In this document: piece after piece, positions 53,139 to 62,443 of the stretch
Layout: each line of letters opens with the position of its first letter
How positions within the stretch are numbered: the stretch's first letter is position 1
Assembly: GCF_029871245.1 (NCBI RefSeq)
Contig: NZ_SSON01000065.1
Coordinates: forward strand, 161,546-225,545
Direction of reading: 5' to 3'
DNA from: Pseudomonas sp. BN102
GTDB taxonomy: Bacteria > Pseudomonadota > Gammaproteobacteria > Pseudomonadales > Pseudomonadaceae
Length of the DNA stretch: 64,000 nucleotides
Notes under the pieces: generated by a model
Seen by the model: only the letters and a program-made list of their open reading frames with translations
Database searches by the model: none
Told to the model about the DNA's origin: nothing
Made by a program: the position numbers and the translations under genes

Positions 53139-54182
53139 TCAGCACCCCGCCGTGGCCGTTCCGAGGCAGGTGTCCTGGCGCGGAATGCCATTGAATGCCT
53201 GGTCGAAGTTGATGTTGATCGGCGCCACCAGGTTGCCGTTGGCATCCTTGTACTTGGGCATGTTCATGAAGGCGCCCTTGAGGGCGGTGATGAAGGCGTT
53301 GCGGTCCATGTCCTTCCAGGCCAGGTCCTGGGTCTGGAAGGAGATGAAGAAGCCCCGGGCCGCACCTTCCATATTGCTCATGTTGCTGACGTTGCCCACC
53401 GGCAGGGACTGGAACTGCGACAGCGGGAAGCAGGTGGAGATGCCGAGGATGCTGCAGTTCTGCGAGGCGAAGGCGCCCAGCAGGGCATCGGTCCAGCCTC
53501 CGGCGCAGCCCGAAGTGCAGGTCATGCCATCGCCGTTCTTGATGCCGGACATGCCGGCGCGAATCGGGTCCGCCACACCCTGGGCGGTCACCAGTTCGGC
53601 GTCGGCCTCGACTATGCTGCTGCGGTACACGCCGGCCAGGAACAGGGCGCTCTGCTGAAGGAAGTTGGACTTGTCGTAGATGGCGTTGCCGGTGCCCTTG
53701 ATATGCACCGGGATACTGCCGGTCAGGCTCTGGATGTCGCCTGAGAGTACACCCTTGGACTCGCCGAAGCCGATGCGCACGCCCACCACCTTGCTGCCGG
53801 AGTACGCCAGCTCGACGAAGGGATTGGCGATCTTGAAGGGGTTCACCGAGCCATCGGCGTTGACCGTGCCCAGGGCGAAGTTGTTGATCAGGATGTCGGA
53901 CGAGCCGGCGGCCTCGCCGGTCCGGGTCAGCAGGTCGTCGTACTGGCCGAGCTGGAGCTTCTTGATATTGAGCTGGGTGTCGACATTTACGCCGAAGTTG
54001 ACCCGAGTGTAGTTGATCCCGGCATTGGCGTCGGTGGTGAGGTTGATGAAGGCCTGGCCGGTGACTTCGGAGAGTTCGTCGTCCCCCATTTCCTCCATCC
54101 GCGCCTGGGCGACGGATGCGCAGAACAGCCCCGCAAAGCAAACAGCCATCAGCTGCCAGGCTGGAAGCAGTATCGAACCCAT
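53139..54182 (-). CDS. Secreted protein with LS-GQ motif (gene 1 of secreted operon)
   Basis: A 347-residue exported protein: signal peptide MGSILLPAWQLMAVCFAGLFCASVAQA, then RMEEMGDDELSEVTGQAFINL (residues 28-48). The body includes 'NFGVNVDTQLNIKKLQLGQYDDLL', 'ADGSVNPFKIANPFVELAYSGSKVVGVRIGFGESKGVLSGDIQSLTGSIPVHIKG' and two cysteine pairs. AGGGAAG precedes ATG 54182. The promoter region is 54183-54356. It leads the four-gene operon. Family unknown apart from the shared N-terminal motif. Confidence 0.78.
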   Translation of the reverse strand: MGSILLPAWQLMAVCFAGLFCASVAQARMEEMGDDELSEVTGQAFINLTTDANAGINYTRVNFGVNVDTQLNIKKLQLGQYDDLLTRTGEAAGSSDILINNFALGTVNADGSVNPFKIANPFVELAYSGSKVVGVRIGFGESKGVLSGDIQSLTGSIPVHIKGTGNAIYDKSNFLQQSALFLAGVYRSSIVEADAELVTAQGVADPIRAGMSGIKNGDGMTCTSGCAGGWTDALLGAFASQNCSILGISTCFPLSQFQSLPVGNVSNMSNMEGAARGFFISFQTQDLAWKDMDRNAFITALKGAFMNMPKYKDANGNLVAPININFDQAFNGIPRQDTCLGTATAGC

Positions 54183-54356
54183 GGCGACTTCCCTGGTTGT
54201 TCTTGTATGGAGACGCGCTGCCGGCTCGCCCCCTTTCCGACCACTATAAGGAGCCCCGCCGCGAAGCGTCCCGACCCATAGTCGAGTCAATGGGCGATGG
54301 CTATTTGCCGGCCGATGGTCGGCTGTTACCCATCGCCACAGCGGGTAACGCCGGCT

Positions 54357-54965
54357 TCAGCCCTGGCGGAACAGGCCGATCAGGTGCTCGGCTATGGTGC
54401 CCTTGATGACCTCCACGTCCAGCCGGGAGATGCGTCCCAGGCGGCACGGGTCGATGCGGTGCAGGTGCAGCGAGGGCATGCGCGCCTCGTATTCGCGCAG
54501 ATCGCCTTTCGCCAGCACCGGCAGGAACTGCTCGCCGCGCGCCTGGTAACGCCGGATCAGCAATTTGAGGCCAGCCTGGAAAGGCAGTTCGAGGGAGGGG
54601 CTCAGGCGATGCTCGCCGGGAATCTTCAGGTAGAGCCCGGTGCTGCCCAGTACCTCTCCGGGCAGGATATGGATGCCGGTGGGCAGCACAGCGTCGGCGG
54701 CGACCTCGTGGAAGATGTCGTGCCAGGCGCGCTCGTCGGGGAGGATGGTGATGCTGCCGTGCTCCTCCTCCGGCACCACGAAGCTGTAGCTGCTGTAGAG
54801 CTTCTCGACGTAGGGCGAGTAGACGCAGAGGCGGCTCTCGAAGCGCATCAGGAAGGCAATGGCCTCCTGCCGATTGGTGATGGCGTCGAGGTCCCAGTCC
54901 AGGTCGGTCTGGCATTCCAGCTCGGCCCAGCGGGCATCGGCGAATAGGGCGGGTTCGGGGCTCAT
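54357..54965 (-). CDS. Conserved hypothetical protein
   Basis: A 202-residue soluble protein with no signal peptide: MSPEPALFADARWAELECQTDLDWDLDAITNRQEAIAFLMRFESRLCVYSPYVEKLYSSYSFVVPEE, then an alpha/beta region ending 'ISRLDVEVIKGTIAEHLIGLFRQG'. AGGAA precedes ATG 54965; the long frame reaching 55406 is only antisense to mksF. It lies between the secreted operon and the divergent mks operon. I do not recognise the fold. Confidence 0.75.
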   Translation of the reverse strand: MSPEPALFADARWAELECQTDLDWDLDAITNRQEAIAFLMRFESRLCVYSPYVEKLYSSYSFVVPEEEHGSITILPDERAWHDIFHEVAADAVLPTGIHILPGEVLGSTGLYLKIPGEHRLSPSLELPFQAGLKLLIRRYQARGEQFLPVLAKGDLREYEARMPSLHLHRIDPCRLGRISRLDVEVIKGTIAEHLIGLFRQG

Positions 54966-55200
54966 GGTTCCTGCGATCGAACAGCGAATGGTTCGACAAC
55001 GCAGAAAACATGCCAAGGAATTCAAGCACTTGAACGGGGCTTTTGGCCCTTTTCGCGGCATCTGATAGCACGATGCCAGTCGCAAACTGCCGAAAAACGT
55101 CAGTCTCGGGCGCGCGTCGCTCCTCTGATCGGTTGAAGCTGAATCGCCACCGGCAACCTGAAGTACAATCGCCTCTTTTTTCAGCGAACCCGGCCAATCG

Positions 55201-56460
55201 ATGATCGATCCCAAGCGCGTACTGCGCGCCCTAGCCGAACACTGGACGTTGCTCGAACCGCTCTGCGAGCGTTTCGATACCGGCACCCTGAGTCTGGTCG
55301 AACTGCGCGTGCAGCTCGCCGCCCAGTTGCCGGAGGGCACGCCCACCGACGTGACCGCCCTGCTCGACCTCTGGGTGCGCCTGGACATCCTCGTTCCCGT
55401 GGCCAAGAGCCCGAACCGCTTCGAGCTGAACGCGCAGATCCACGACTTCCTCGCCTACCTGCGGCGCGAACACCGCCTCGGGCTGTGCCTGGAGATCGAA
55501 GCCTACTTGCGCCACCTGGAACGCCTCGCCGGCTATATCCAGGAAGCCTTCGAGATCCGCGACGGCAACGACCTGGCGCGCCAGCTGCGCCTGCTCGACA
55601 TGCGCGTGCGCGACGTACTGAAGAAGCTCGACAACGACGAGCAGGCGCTGGTCGCCGTGGCCGACCGGGCCAAGACCAGTGACCGGCAGATTCCCCTGCG
55701 CCAGCGCTATGCCGAAGTGCTGGCCACCTGGGACGAGTACGTCGAGCCGATGATCCAGCTGGTGGCCGCCGACGGCGCCTTCGAACAGGGCGTGCGCCGC
55801 GTCGAGCAGGTGCTGCTGCGCCTGTTGGGCGAACAGCAGCGCCTCGGCCAACTGGTGGACGACGACCTGCTGCTGCGGACCCACGCGCGCATCCTGGAAA
55901 TGCAGACCAGCGCCCAGCTGACCCTGCGCAAGGCCCGCGAGCTGCTGCTGCCGCTGCGCGAGGAAGCCCGACGGCACAACGCCGTGACCCGCGGCGCCGC
56001 CCTGGCGCTGTCGGTGATCCGCAAGAAGGGCCTGGACGCCGTGCCCCAGGCGGCCCTGCCGCTTTTCACCCGGCCGCAGAGCACCTTCCTCGGCAGCGGC
56101 TCCCAGGTGGAAGCCTATGTCTACGCCTTGGCGCGCTTCCAGCCCAAGCCGGCGCACTTCCCCAAATCCGGCAGCCAGCGCAAGGCCAGCGCCCCACGCT
56201 CGCCGAAGACCGCGCGGGAAATGCTCGACCGCTGCGAGCAGGCCCTGCCGCTGCCGGACCTGATGGTCTGGCTGCTGGAACAGGAACCCGAAGGCGCCAC
56301 CGACGAGCTGCTCTACTGGTTCTCGCGCCTGTCCCGCGATGCGCGCTTTTCGCGCGATCGCCTGGAGCGCCGTGAATACCTGACCGCCGAGCACCAGGTC
56401 AGTCTGAGCTCCTACGCCCTGATCAAGAGCCAACCCGCCGCGGCCGAGAAGACTTCCTGA
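55201..56460 (+). CDS. mksF: MksF-type kleisin of a MukBEF-like condensin
   Basis: A 419-residue helical protein in the MukF/MksF position. The N-terminus is a winged-helix-like region ('IDPKRVLRALAEHWTLLEPLCERFDTGTLSLVELRVQLAAQLPEGTPTDVTALLDLWVRLDILVPV'), followed by long helices with leucine-rich linkers and a C-terminal winged helix ('RFSRDRLERREYLTAEHQVSLSSYALIKSQP'). The kleisin bridges the MksB heads and binds MksE. It heads a tightly coupled operon (ends overlapping mksE by one base). The preceding 235 bases are the promoter region shared with the divergent hypothetical gene; a TACAAT -10 lies at 55164-55169. Confidence 0.86.
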   Translation: MIDPKRVLRALAEHWTLLEPLCERFDTGTLSLVELRVQLAAQLPEGTPTDVTALLDLWVRLDILVPVAKSPNRFELNAQIHDFLAYLRREHRLGLCLEIEAYLRHLERLAGYIQEAFEIRDGNDLARQLRLLDMRVRDVLKKLDNDEQALVAVADRAKTSDRQIPLRQRYAEVLATWDEYVEPMIQLVAADGAFEQGVRRVEQVLLRLLGEQQRLGQLVDDDLLLRTHARILEMQTSAQLTLRKARELLLPLREEARRHNAVTRGAALALSVIRKKGLDAVPQAALPLFTRPQSTFLGSGSQVEAYVYALARFQPKPAHFPKSGSQRKASAPRSPKTAREMLDRCEQALPLPDLMVWLLEQEPEGATDELLYWFSRLSRDARFSRDRLERREYLTAEHQVSLSSYALIKSQPAAAEKTS

Positions 56461-57161
56461 TGAATATCGACCTGAAAGAAATGACCCAGCTGGCGCCCAT
56501 CTTCCGCGAGCTGTTCAAGGGCTACCACCTCTCCCGCAGCGAGCCGGAGTGCTACGCCCAGCTGTCCACCATGCAGGACCAGTACCGCGCCCTATTCAAG
56601 GGCCTCGGTTTCGAGCTGGTCTGCGACCCGCGCGGTTTCTACTACTTCGTGCCGGAACAGATGGGCGCCCAGGTGAACAAGACCGCCCAGCGTCTGGCGC
56701 TGTTCACCTTCATCCTGGTCGAGCACCTGGCCGACCAGGGCCGCGACCCGCTCTCGGTGCTCGACGGCGGCAGCATCGGCCGCGACGAGCTGCCGGCCCT
56801 GCTGGAGAAGTACCGCGACCTGTTCCACCAGGCCGAGGTGACCACCCATGAAGAACTGGAAGAGAAGGTCATCCGCCGCCTTACCCAGCTCGGCTTCGCC
56901 GAGGACAGCAACGGCGTGTACCGCTTCCTGCCGCCCATGCACCGTTTCCTCGACGTGTGCCTGGCCGTGCAGCACGACCGCGACCTCGCCGCCAGCCTGC
57001 ACAGCACCGACCTGGAACTGCACACCCCGGTGCTGATGGACGACGACAGCGGCGACACCATCGTCCCCATCGACATCCCTGGCGAAGTCGAAGTATCCGA
57101 AGAAGACGCCCTGGCCCGCGCCATGGCCGAAGAACGCGCAGCCCAGGAGGAGGACGCATGA
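56460..57161 (+). CDS. mksE: MksE subunit of MukBEF-like condensin
   Basis: A 233-residue KITE-type protein (tandem winged helices): 'LAPIFRELFKGYHLSRSEPECYAQLSTMQDQYRALFKGLGFELVCDPRGFYYFVPEQM' and 'ALFTFILVEHLADQG... LDGGSIGRDELPALLEKYRDLF', with an acidic C-terminus (VSEEDALARAMAEERAAQEEDA). It bridges kleisin and ATPase heads. Start ATG 56460 overlaps mksF; stop TGA overlaps the mksB ATG (ATGA). Confidence 0.88.
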   Translation: MNIDLKEMTQLAPIFRELFKGYHLSRSEPECYAQLSTMQDQYRALFKGLGFELVCDPRGFYYFVPEQMGAQVNKTAQRLALFTFILVEHLADQGRDPLSVLDGGSIGRDELPALLEKYRDLFHQAEVTTHEELEEKVIRRLTQLGFAEDSNGVYRFLPPMHRFLDVCLAVQHDRDLAASLHSTDLELHTPVLMDDDSGDTIVPIDIPGEVEVSEEDALARAMAEERAAQEEDA

Positions 57162-59998
57162 GCCAGGAACGCTACGGCATCCGCCGCTTCGCCCTGCTGA
57201 ACACCGCCGGTTACAGCCTCGGTCTGTTCCCGCTGGAAACCCCGCTGTCGATATACGGCGCCAACAACCTCGGCAAGTCGGCATCGATCAACGCGCTGCA
57301 GTTCCCCATCCTGGCGCGCATGTCAGACATGAGCTTCGGCAAGTACAGCCTGGAGCAGTCGCGCAAGTTCTACTTCGCCACCGACACCAGCTACATCCTG
57401 GTCGAAGTCTCCCTGCCCCACGGCCCCCATGTGATCGGCGTAGCCGGTCGCGGCCCGGGCGGCGGCTTCGGCCACCAGTTCTTCGCCTACCGCGGCGAGC
57501 TGAACCTGGAGCATTACCAGCGTGACGGCACCTGCCTGCGCCAGCGCGAACTGTTCAACAGCCTGGAGCGCGAGGGCATCAAGGCCTACGAGCTCAAGCC
57601 CGATGAGCTGCGGCGCCTGCTGGTGGGTGGCCATACCTCTATCCCGCTGGACCTGACCCTGATCCCGCTGCGCTCCACCAGCGAACAGAGCCTGAAGACC
57701 TTCCGCTCGCTGTTCATCAACCTGCTACACATGCGCGAGATCACCGCGGCCAAGCTCAAGCAGCTGTTCCTCGACGCCTTCGAGCACAGCCTGCGCTCCG
57801 GCAGCGTGGACTACATCGCTGCCTGCGAAGAGGCCTTCCGCGACGTGCGCCGCATGGAGCAGGACTACCAGGCCCTGGTAGCCGCCGGCCCGCTGGTGGA
57901 AGCCCTGGCCTCGGGCGTGACCCAGCGCGAAGTGCTGCGCGGCAAGCTGCACCGGATTTCGCCGCTGCTGGATACCCTGCTGGGCACCTGGCAGGACTAC
58001 TCCACCGCCCGCCGCGAGGAGCTGGTGATCCAGGCCGAGCACTACCGCGGCGAGCAGGACGGCCTGCAGAACGAACAACGTGGCGGCACCCAGGAAATGA
58101 TGCGCCTGGAACGCGCCATCACCGAAAGCCAGCGCTGGCTGGGCGAGCTGGCAGTGCTGAAGAACCGCTTCGCCCTGGTGGACGATGCCAAGGTGCTGGA
58201 GCAGCAACTGCTCGCCGCCAAGGACGCCCACGACGAGCTGGCCGGTGCGCTCGCGCAGTCCCGCCAGTTCTCCGCCGAGGACCTGGACGAGCGCCTGCGC
58301 GACCTGGAAAAACGCCTGAAGGCGGTCAAGCAGCAGCTCGACCATGCCGACAACAACAGCTACTCGCGCCTGCGAGAAGAATTCTCCCAGGCCGACGTGG
58401 ACCGCCTGATGCGCCTGTTCAACGGCCAGCTGTTCAGTCTGCCGCTGGGCGAAAAGGGCATCCAGCTGGACGACGGCGAAGCCTGGGTGAAGACCCTGGA
58501 AACCGTGCTCGACCAGTTCAAGGGCAGCCAGTTCGAGGTGCCCGGCCTGTCCATCGACCTGTCCCATATCGAGCCGCCGGCCCTGCAGGCCCTGGCCGAC
58601 CGCGCCGCCCTGCGCGACCAGAAGGACCGCCTGGAACGCGAGCTGAAGCAGCTCAAGACCCAGCAATCCGTGGCCGCCGACCGCGCCGCGAGCAAGGCCC
58701 AGGCCGAGCAGCTGTACCAGGCCGTACTGGACGCCCAGAAGGCCCTGGAAGACTTCCGCAGGACCCAGACCCTCGCTGCCGAAGAACCGGCCAAGCTGGA
58801 AGAGCTGGCGCAGCTGGAAGCCACCCAGGACGAACTCAAGCGCTCGGCGGACGCCTTCACCGAGCGCGTTCAGCAGCTGTCCGCCAAGCTGCAGCTGGTG
58901 GGCCGTCAGCTGGCCGACCTGGAAGCCAAGGATCGCACCCTCGAAGACTCCCTGCGCCGTCGCCAACTGCTGCCCGCCGACCTGCCATTCGGCAAGCCGT
59001 TCATGGACCCGGTGGACGACAGCCTGGACAACCTGCTGCCGCTGCTCAACGACTACCAGGACACCTGGCAGGCGCTGCAGCGCATCGACGGCCAGATCGA
59101 GGCGCTCTACGCCCAGGTACGCCTCAAGGGCGTGGCCAAGTTCGACAGCGAGGATGACACCGAACGCCGCCTGCAGCTCTTGATAAACGCCTACGCGCAC
59201 CGCCAGGACGAAGCCCTGACCCTGGCCAAGGCGCGCCGCGCAGCGGTCACCGACATCGCCCGGACCCTGCGCAATATCCGCAGCGACTACGACAACCTGG
59301 AACACCAGCTGGCCCTGTTCAACCGCGAGATCAACAAGCGCCAGGTCTCCAACCTGCAAAGCTTCCGCATCGTCCTGGCGCCGAACAAGGAAGCCCTGCG
59401 GCACATCGACCAGATCATCCACAGCGCCGGCCAGTACGAGGAAGGCGAGACCCTTTCGGTCTTCGACCTGACCAACTCGACCGACCAGGATGCGAAGAAC
59501 GAGGAAGCCAAGGAGTACCTGGCCCGCCTGGTGGCGGCCAACGGCAACCAGCTGGGCCTGAAGGACCTGTTCGAGTTGGCCTTCGAGATCACCAAGGTGC
59601 ACGGCCAGCCGGTGATCCACACGGACATCGATGGCGCCGCCTCCAACGGCACCACCATGACCATCAAGGCGCTGACCAACATGTACCTGCTGCTGCACCT
59701 GATGGACCGCGAGCAGGCTGGGCGCATCCGCCTGCCCTACTACCTCGACGAGGCGGCGGACATCGACGAGCGCAACCAGCAGGCGCTGATCGAGACCAGC
59801 CAGCAACTGGGCTTCACACCCATCCTGGCGTCGGTGAAGCCGCAGGTATCGGCCAACGTCGCCATCGACCTGGAAGGCGGCAGCGGTCCGAACGGCATCT
59901 ACATCGACGAAGCGGACTGGAAGTTCATCAAGCGCCGCGAGGTGGCCAAGGCCGCCAGCGATGCGAACGAGCCGGAGACGGCGGCCGAGCCGGCCTAG
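57158..59998 (+). CDS. mksB: MksB SMC-like ATPase of MukBEF-like condensin
   Basis: A 946-residue SMC-like protein. The Walker A is G-A-N-N-L-G-K-S (residues 34-41) in the N-terminal ATPase half; long coiled-coil arms (about 250-720) contain a hinge-like break near 430-480; the C-terminal half has 'RIRLPYYLDEAADIDERNQQALIE', with the Walker B and signature elements. Its start at ATG 57158 is inside mksE. MksBEF acts in chromosome condensation and segregation, complementing SMC in P. aeruginosa. No mksG (TOPRIM nuclease) follows: the next gene is on the other strand, so this is the chromosome-maintenance type, not a Wadjet defence operon. Confidence 0.9.
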   Translation: MSQERYGIRRFALLNTAGYSLGLFPLETPLSIYGANNLGKSASINALQFPILARMSDMSFGKYSLEQSRKFYFATDTSYILVEVSLPHGPHVIGVAGRGPGGGFGHQFFAYRGELNLEHYQRDGTCLRQRELFNSLEREGIKAYELKPDELRRLLVGGHTSIPLDLTLIPLRSTSEQSLKTFRSLFINLLHMREITAAKLKQLFLDAFEHSLRSGSVDYIAACEEAFRDVRRMEQDYQALVAAGPLVEALASGVTQREVLRGKLHRISPLLDTLLGTWQDYSTARREELVIQAEHYRGEQDGLQNEQRGGTQEMMRLERAITESQRWLGELAVLKNRFALVDDAKVLEQQLLAAKDAHDELAGALAQSRQFSAEDLDERLRDLEKRLKAVKQQLDHADNNSYSRLREEFSQADVDRLMRLFNGQLFSLPLGEKGIQLDDGEAWVKTLETVLDQFKGSQFEVPGLSIDLSHIEPPALQALADRAALRDQKDRLERELKQLKTQQSVAADRAASKAQAEQLYQAVLDAQKALEDFRRTQTLAAEEPAKLEELAQLEATQDELKRSADAFTERVQQLSAKLQLVGRQLADLEAKDRTLEDSLRRRQLLPADLPFGKPFMDPVDDSLDNLLPLLNDYQDTWQALQRIDGQIEALYAQVRLKGVAKFDSEDDTERRLQLLINAYAHRQDEALTLAKARRAAVTDIARTLRNIRSDYDNLEHQLALFNREINKRQVSNLQSFRIVLAPNKEALRHIDQIIHSAGQYEEGETLSVFDLTNSTDQDAKNEEAKEYLARLVAANGNQLGLKDLFELAFEITKVHGQPVIHTDIDGAASNGTTMTIKALTNMYLLLHLMDREQAGRIRLPYYLDEAADIDERNQQALIETSQQLGFTPILASVKPQVSANVAIDLEGGSGPNGIYIDEADWKFIKRREVAKAASDANEPETAAEPA

Positions 59999-60016
59999 GT
60001 ACCTTCCTGGCAAAGC

Positions 60017-60048
60017 AAAAGGGCCGCAATTGCGGCCCTTTTTTTTGG
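60017..60048 (+). terminator. Rho-independent terminator of mksFEB
   Basis: AAAAGGGCCGCAATTGCGGCCCTTTT followed by more T; symmetrical enough to serve the convergent PqiB-like gene as well. Confidence 0.92.
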
Positions 60049-60151
60049 TCTGGAATCAATCAACCGGTAAAGCGTGATCCACCCTGCTGAGGGGCGGCGT
60101 AGGGTGAAAATCCGCGAGGCGAATTTCCACCGCTGCCGAGGCAAGTCAGCT

Positions 60152-62443
60152 TTAATTGCCCAGCGGAATCTTCGGCGCCCAGGTCAGCCACTCGTCCTCG
60201 GCGTCGTCATGCAGGGCGAAGGTCTGGCCATCGAGGGCGCGATTGCCCATCTGCGCTTCGTTCGGCGTCGCGAAGGAGATACCGCCTTCCATCAGCGACT
60301 CCAGGGATTCGGTGCGCACCTTGACCCCCTTGAACAGGCTGGCGTCCACGCCGACACCGCTGGTGTGCCAGAAGCGGCTACCGCTGTGCACCAGGGGCGC
60401 ATAGCGCGGCTCGATCAACGCGTGGATGAACACGCGGTCAGCGGTCTTGCCCAGTTCGAAGGACAGTACCTTGCCCACCGGCACTTCGCGGTAGCTGACG
60501 ATCACGCCGGGCTTGATGGAACCTCGGCGTGGCGCGCTCAGGGTGATGCGCAGGCCCTCCTGGCGCGCCAGGGAGTCCGGCGCCTCAGCCAGCGCGGTGA
60601 AGCGGGTCTGGGCCGCCCCCGGCTTGTTGGCCGGCAGCACTTCCAGGTACTGGCCGCTGACCAGGGTTTCCAGGTTGGCGGTGCGCAGCAGGCCGAGTTC
60701 GGGGCGCACCACCCAGAATTGGCTGCCGGCGCGGGCGATGCGATCCGGCGCCTGCATGATGCGCGCCTTGACCAACACACCGGAAAGGTCGTTGGCGAGG
60801 CTGACGGACTCTACCTCGCCGACATCGATGCCCTTGTAACGTATCGGTGTACCTTCCTTGAGGCCGTCGGCATGGGGTACGGAAATTTCGATCAGGGTGC
60901 CCTTGGCGATGGCCAGGTCTTCGTCCTGGTACAGGGTGAAGCGGCGTGGACGGGTCACCGGCTTGGCCTTGGGGTCCGGGGTGCTGAAGGTGATGCCTCC
61001 CGCCAGCAGGGTCTGCAGGGATTCGCTCTTCACTTCGACACCCGACAACCCGCCCTTGAGGGTCACGCCGCTGGAGTTCCAGAAGCGCGTGGACTCGTTC
61101 ACCAGCTTGGTGAACTCGGGCTCGATGTGCACGCCGATGACCACGCGCTGCTGATCACGGGACAGCTGGTAGCTCTGCACGCTGCCCACGCGCATCTGGC
61201 GGAACAGCACGGGGCTGCCGACCTCCAGGGAACCCAGGCGGTCGCTGGTCAGCACCAGGTGCAGACCGGGGGCGTCGGTATTCAGCGGAGGCGCCTTGGG
61301 CCGAACGTTGAACTCGCGGGTCGGGGTCCCCTCCTTGGCGAAGCGCACGGCAATGTAGTTGCCCTTCACCAGGGCTTCGATACCGGTGATGCCCGCCAGG
61401 GAAATCGACGGCTTGACCGTCCAGAACTCGGTGCCCTCCACCAGGTAGTCCTCGGTACGCGGCTCCATGGTCAGCTCGGCGGTGGCGCCAGTGAAGTCCT
61501 TGTCCATATCCAGCTTTTTCAAGGTGCCGACCTGCACGCCGTTGTACATCACCGGCGTGTTGCCCGGGCTGAGGCCACTGACGTCGTCCATGCGCAGCAG
61601 CACCCGCAGGCCCGCCTCGGCGGACTCGAAGCCGTCGTAGAGGCGGAAGGGGATGCTCGGATCGGTGGGCGGGCTGTCCTGGCGGTGCTCCGGGGTGGCG
61701 AAGGCAATACCGCCGGCCGCCATGCTGAGCAAGGACTCAGTTCGAATCTTCACCCCCGAGAGACCGGCAGTGACATTGAGCCCGCTGGCGTTCCAGAAGC
61801 GCGTGTGCTTGCGCACAAGGTGGGCGTAGGGCTGCTCGACATGCACCTTGATCTCGACCGTGCGCTGATCCTCGGCCAATTGGTAGCTCTTCACCTGGCC
61901 GACCTGGATCTGTCGGTAGTAGACCGGACTGCCCTGTTCCAGGGAGCCGAGGCGTTCGGCCTTGAGGGTGAGGTGCAAGCCAGGCAGCGAGTCGGAGAGT
62001 GGCGGGGGTTCAGTCAGGGCGGTGTATTTCCGCGCCGGCTCGCCCTTCACCGGGTCTATGGCGATGTAGATGCCGGAGACCAGGGTTTCCAGGCCGGTGA
62101 CGCCGGCCAGGGACACCCGCGGGCGAACCAGCCAGAAGCGGGTCTCCTCGCTGAGGTAGGGGGCGGCTTCTTTGAGCACCTCGACCGTGGCGACCACGCC
62201 CTTGATGTCCTCACTGACGTGCAGGTCGGTCACCTTGCCCACCTGGATGCCCTTGTACATCAGTTGGGTCTTGCCAGCCTGGATGCCGTCGCCGTTCTCG
62301 AAGCGGATCTGGATTTCGATACCCGCCTCGCTCATGGCCTTCCAGGCCAGCCAGAGGCCGATGAGCAGCGCCACCAGCGGTAGCACCCAGATGGCGGACC
62401 AACTCGTGGTTTTGCGGGTTTTGGGCGTTGGCAGCTCAGGCAT
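60152..62443 (-). CDS. MCE-domain transport protein of PqiB/LetB type, six MCE domains
   Basis: A 763-residue inner-membrane-anchored periplasmic protein: one transmembrane segment (residues 14-34), then six MCE modules that each begin with a G-L-x-L/V-x-L or equivalent strand and a G-x-x-x-Y-x-G/R-I-x-V-G-x-V turn (for example 'TQLMYKGIQVGKV', 'SPVYYRQIQVGQV', 'TPVMYNGVQVGTL', 'SPVLFRQMRVGSV', 'TPIRYKGIDVGEV', 'VIVSYREVPVGKV'). MCE rings stack into a tunnel that moves lipids across the periplasm. E. coli LetB has seven and PqiB three. It overlaps the second PqiA-like gene by eight bases. Confidence 0.9.
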   Translation of the reverse strand: MPELPTPKTRKTTSWSAIWVLPLVALLIGLWLAWKAMSEAGIEIQIRFENGDGIQAGKTQLMYKGIQVGKVTDLHVSEDIKGVVATVEVLKEAAPYLSEETRFWLVRPRVSLAGVTGLETLVSGIYIAIDPVKGEPARKYTALTEPPPLSDSLPGLHLTLKAERLGSLEQGSPVYYRQIQVGQVKSYQLAEDQRTVEIKVHVEQPYAHLVRKHTRFWNASGLNVTAGLSGVKIRTESLLSMAAGGIAFATPEHRQDSPPTDPSIPFRLYDGFESAEAGLRVLLRMDDVSGLSPGNTPVMYNGVQVGTLKKLDMDKDFTGATAELTMEPRTEDYLVEGTEFWTVKPSISLAGITGIEALVKGNYIAVRFAKEGTPTREFNVRPKAPPLNTDAPGLHLVLTSDRLGSLEVGSPVLFRQMRVGSVQSYQLSRDQQRVVIGVHIEPEFTKLVNESTRFWNSSGVTLKGGLSGVEVKSESLQTLLAGGITFSTPDPKAKPVTRPRRFTLYQDEDLAIAKGTLIEISVPHADGLKEGTPIRYKGIDVGEVESVSLANDLSGVLVKARIMQAPDRIARAGSQFWVVRPELGLLRTANLETLVSGQYLEVLPANKPGAAQTRFTALAEAPDSLARQEGLRITLSAPRRGSIKPGVIVSYREVPVGKVLSFELGKTADRVFIHALIEPRYAPLVHSGSRFWHTSGVGVDASLFKGVKVRTESLESLMEGGISFATPNEAQMGNRALDGQTFALHDDAEDEWLTWAPKIPLGN

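Noticed and set aside
49172..54182. Bacteriocin-type double-glycine leader peptides
   Set aside because: The LS-x-x-x-G-Q-G motif follows a Sec signal peptide with A-x-A cleavage, no peptidase-containing ABC transporter is nearby, and mature proteins are too large.
55201..59998. Wadjet (JetABCD/MksBEFG) anti-plasmid defence
   Set aside because: The MksG/JetD nuclease gene is absent; the following gene is convergent and encodes an MCE protein.
57725..60013. 762-residue frame antisense to mksB
   Set aside because: Leu/Val/Gln-rich translation with no motif; opposite to clear SMC-like coding.
60074..62383. 769-residue frame antisense to the MCE gene
   Set aside because: No domain; the MCE protein on the other strand explains the region fully.
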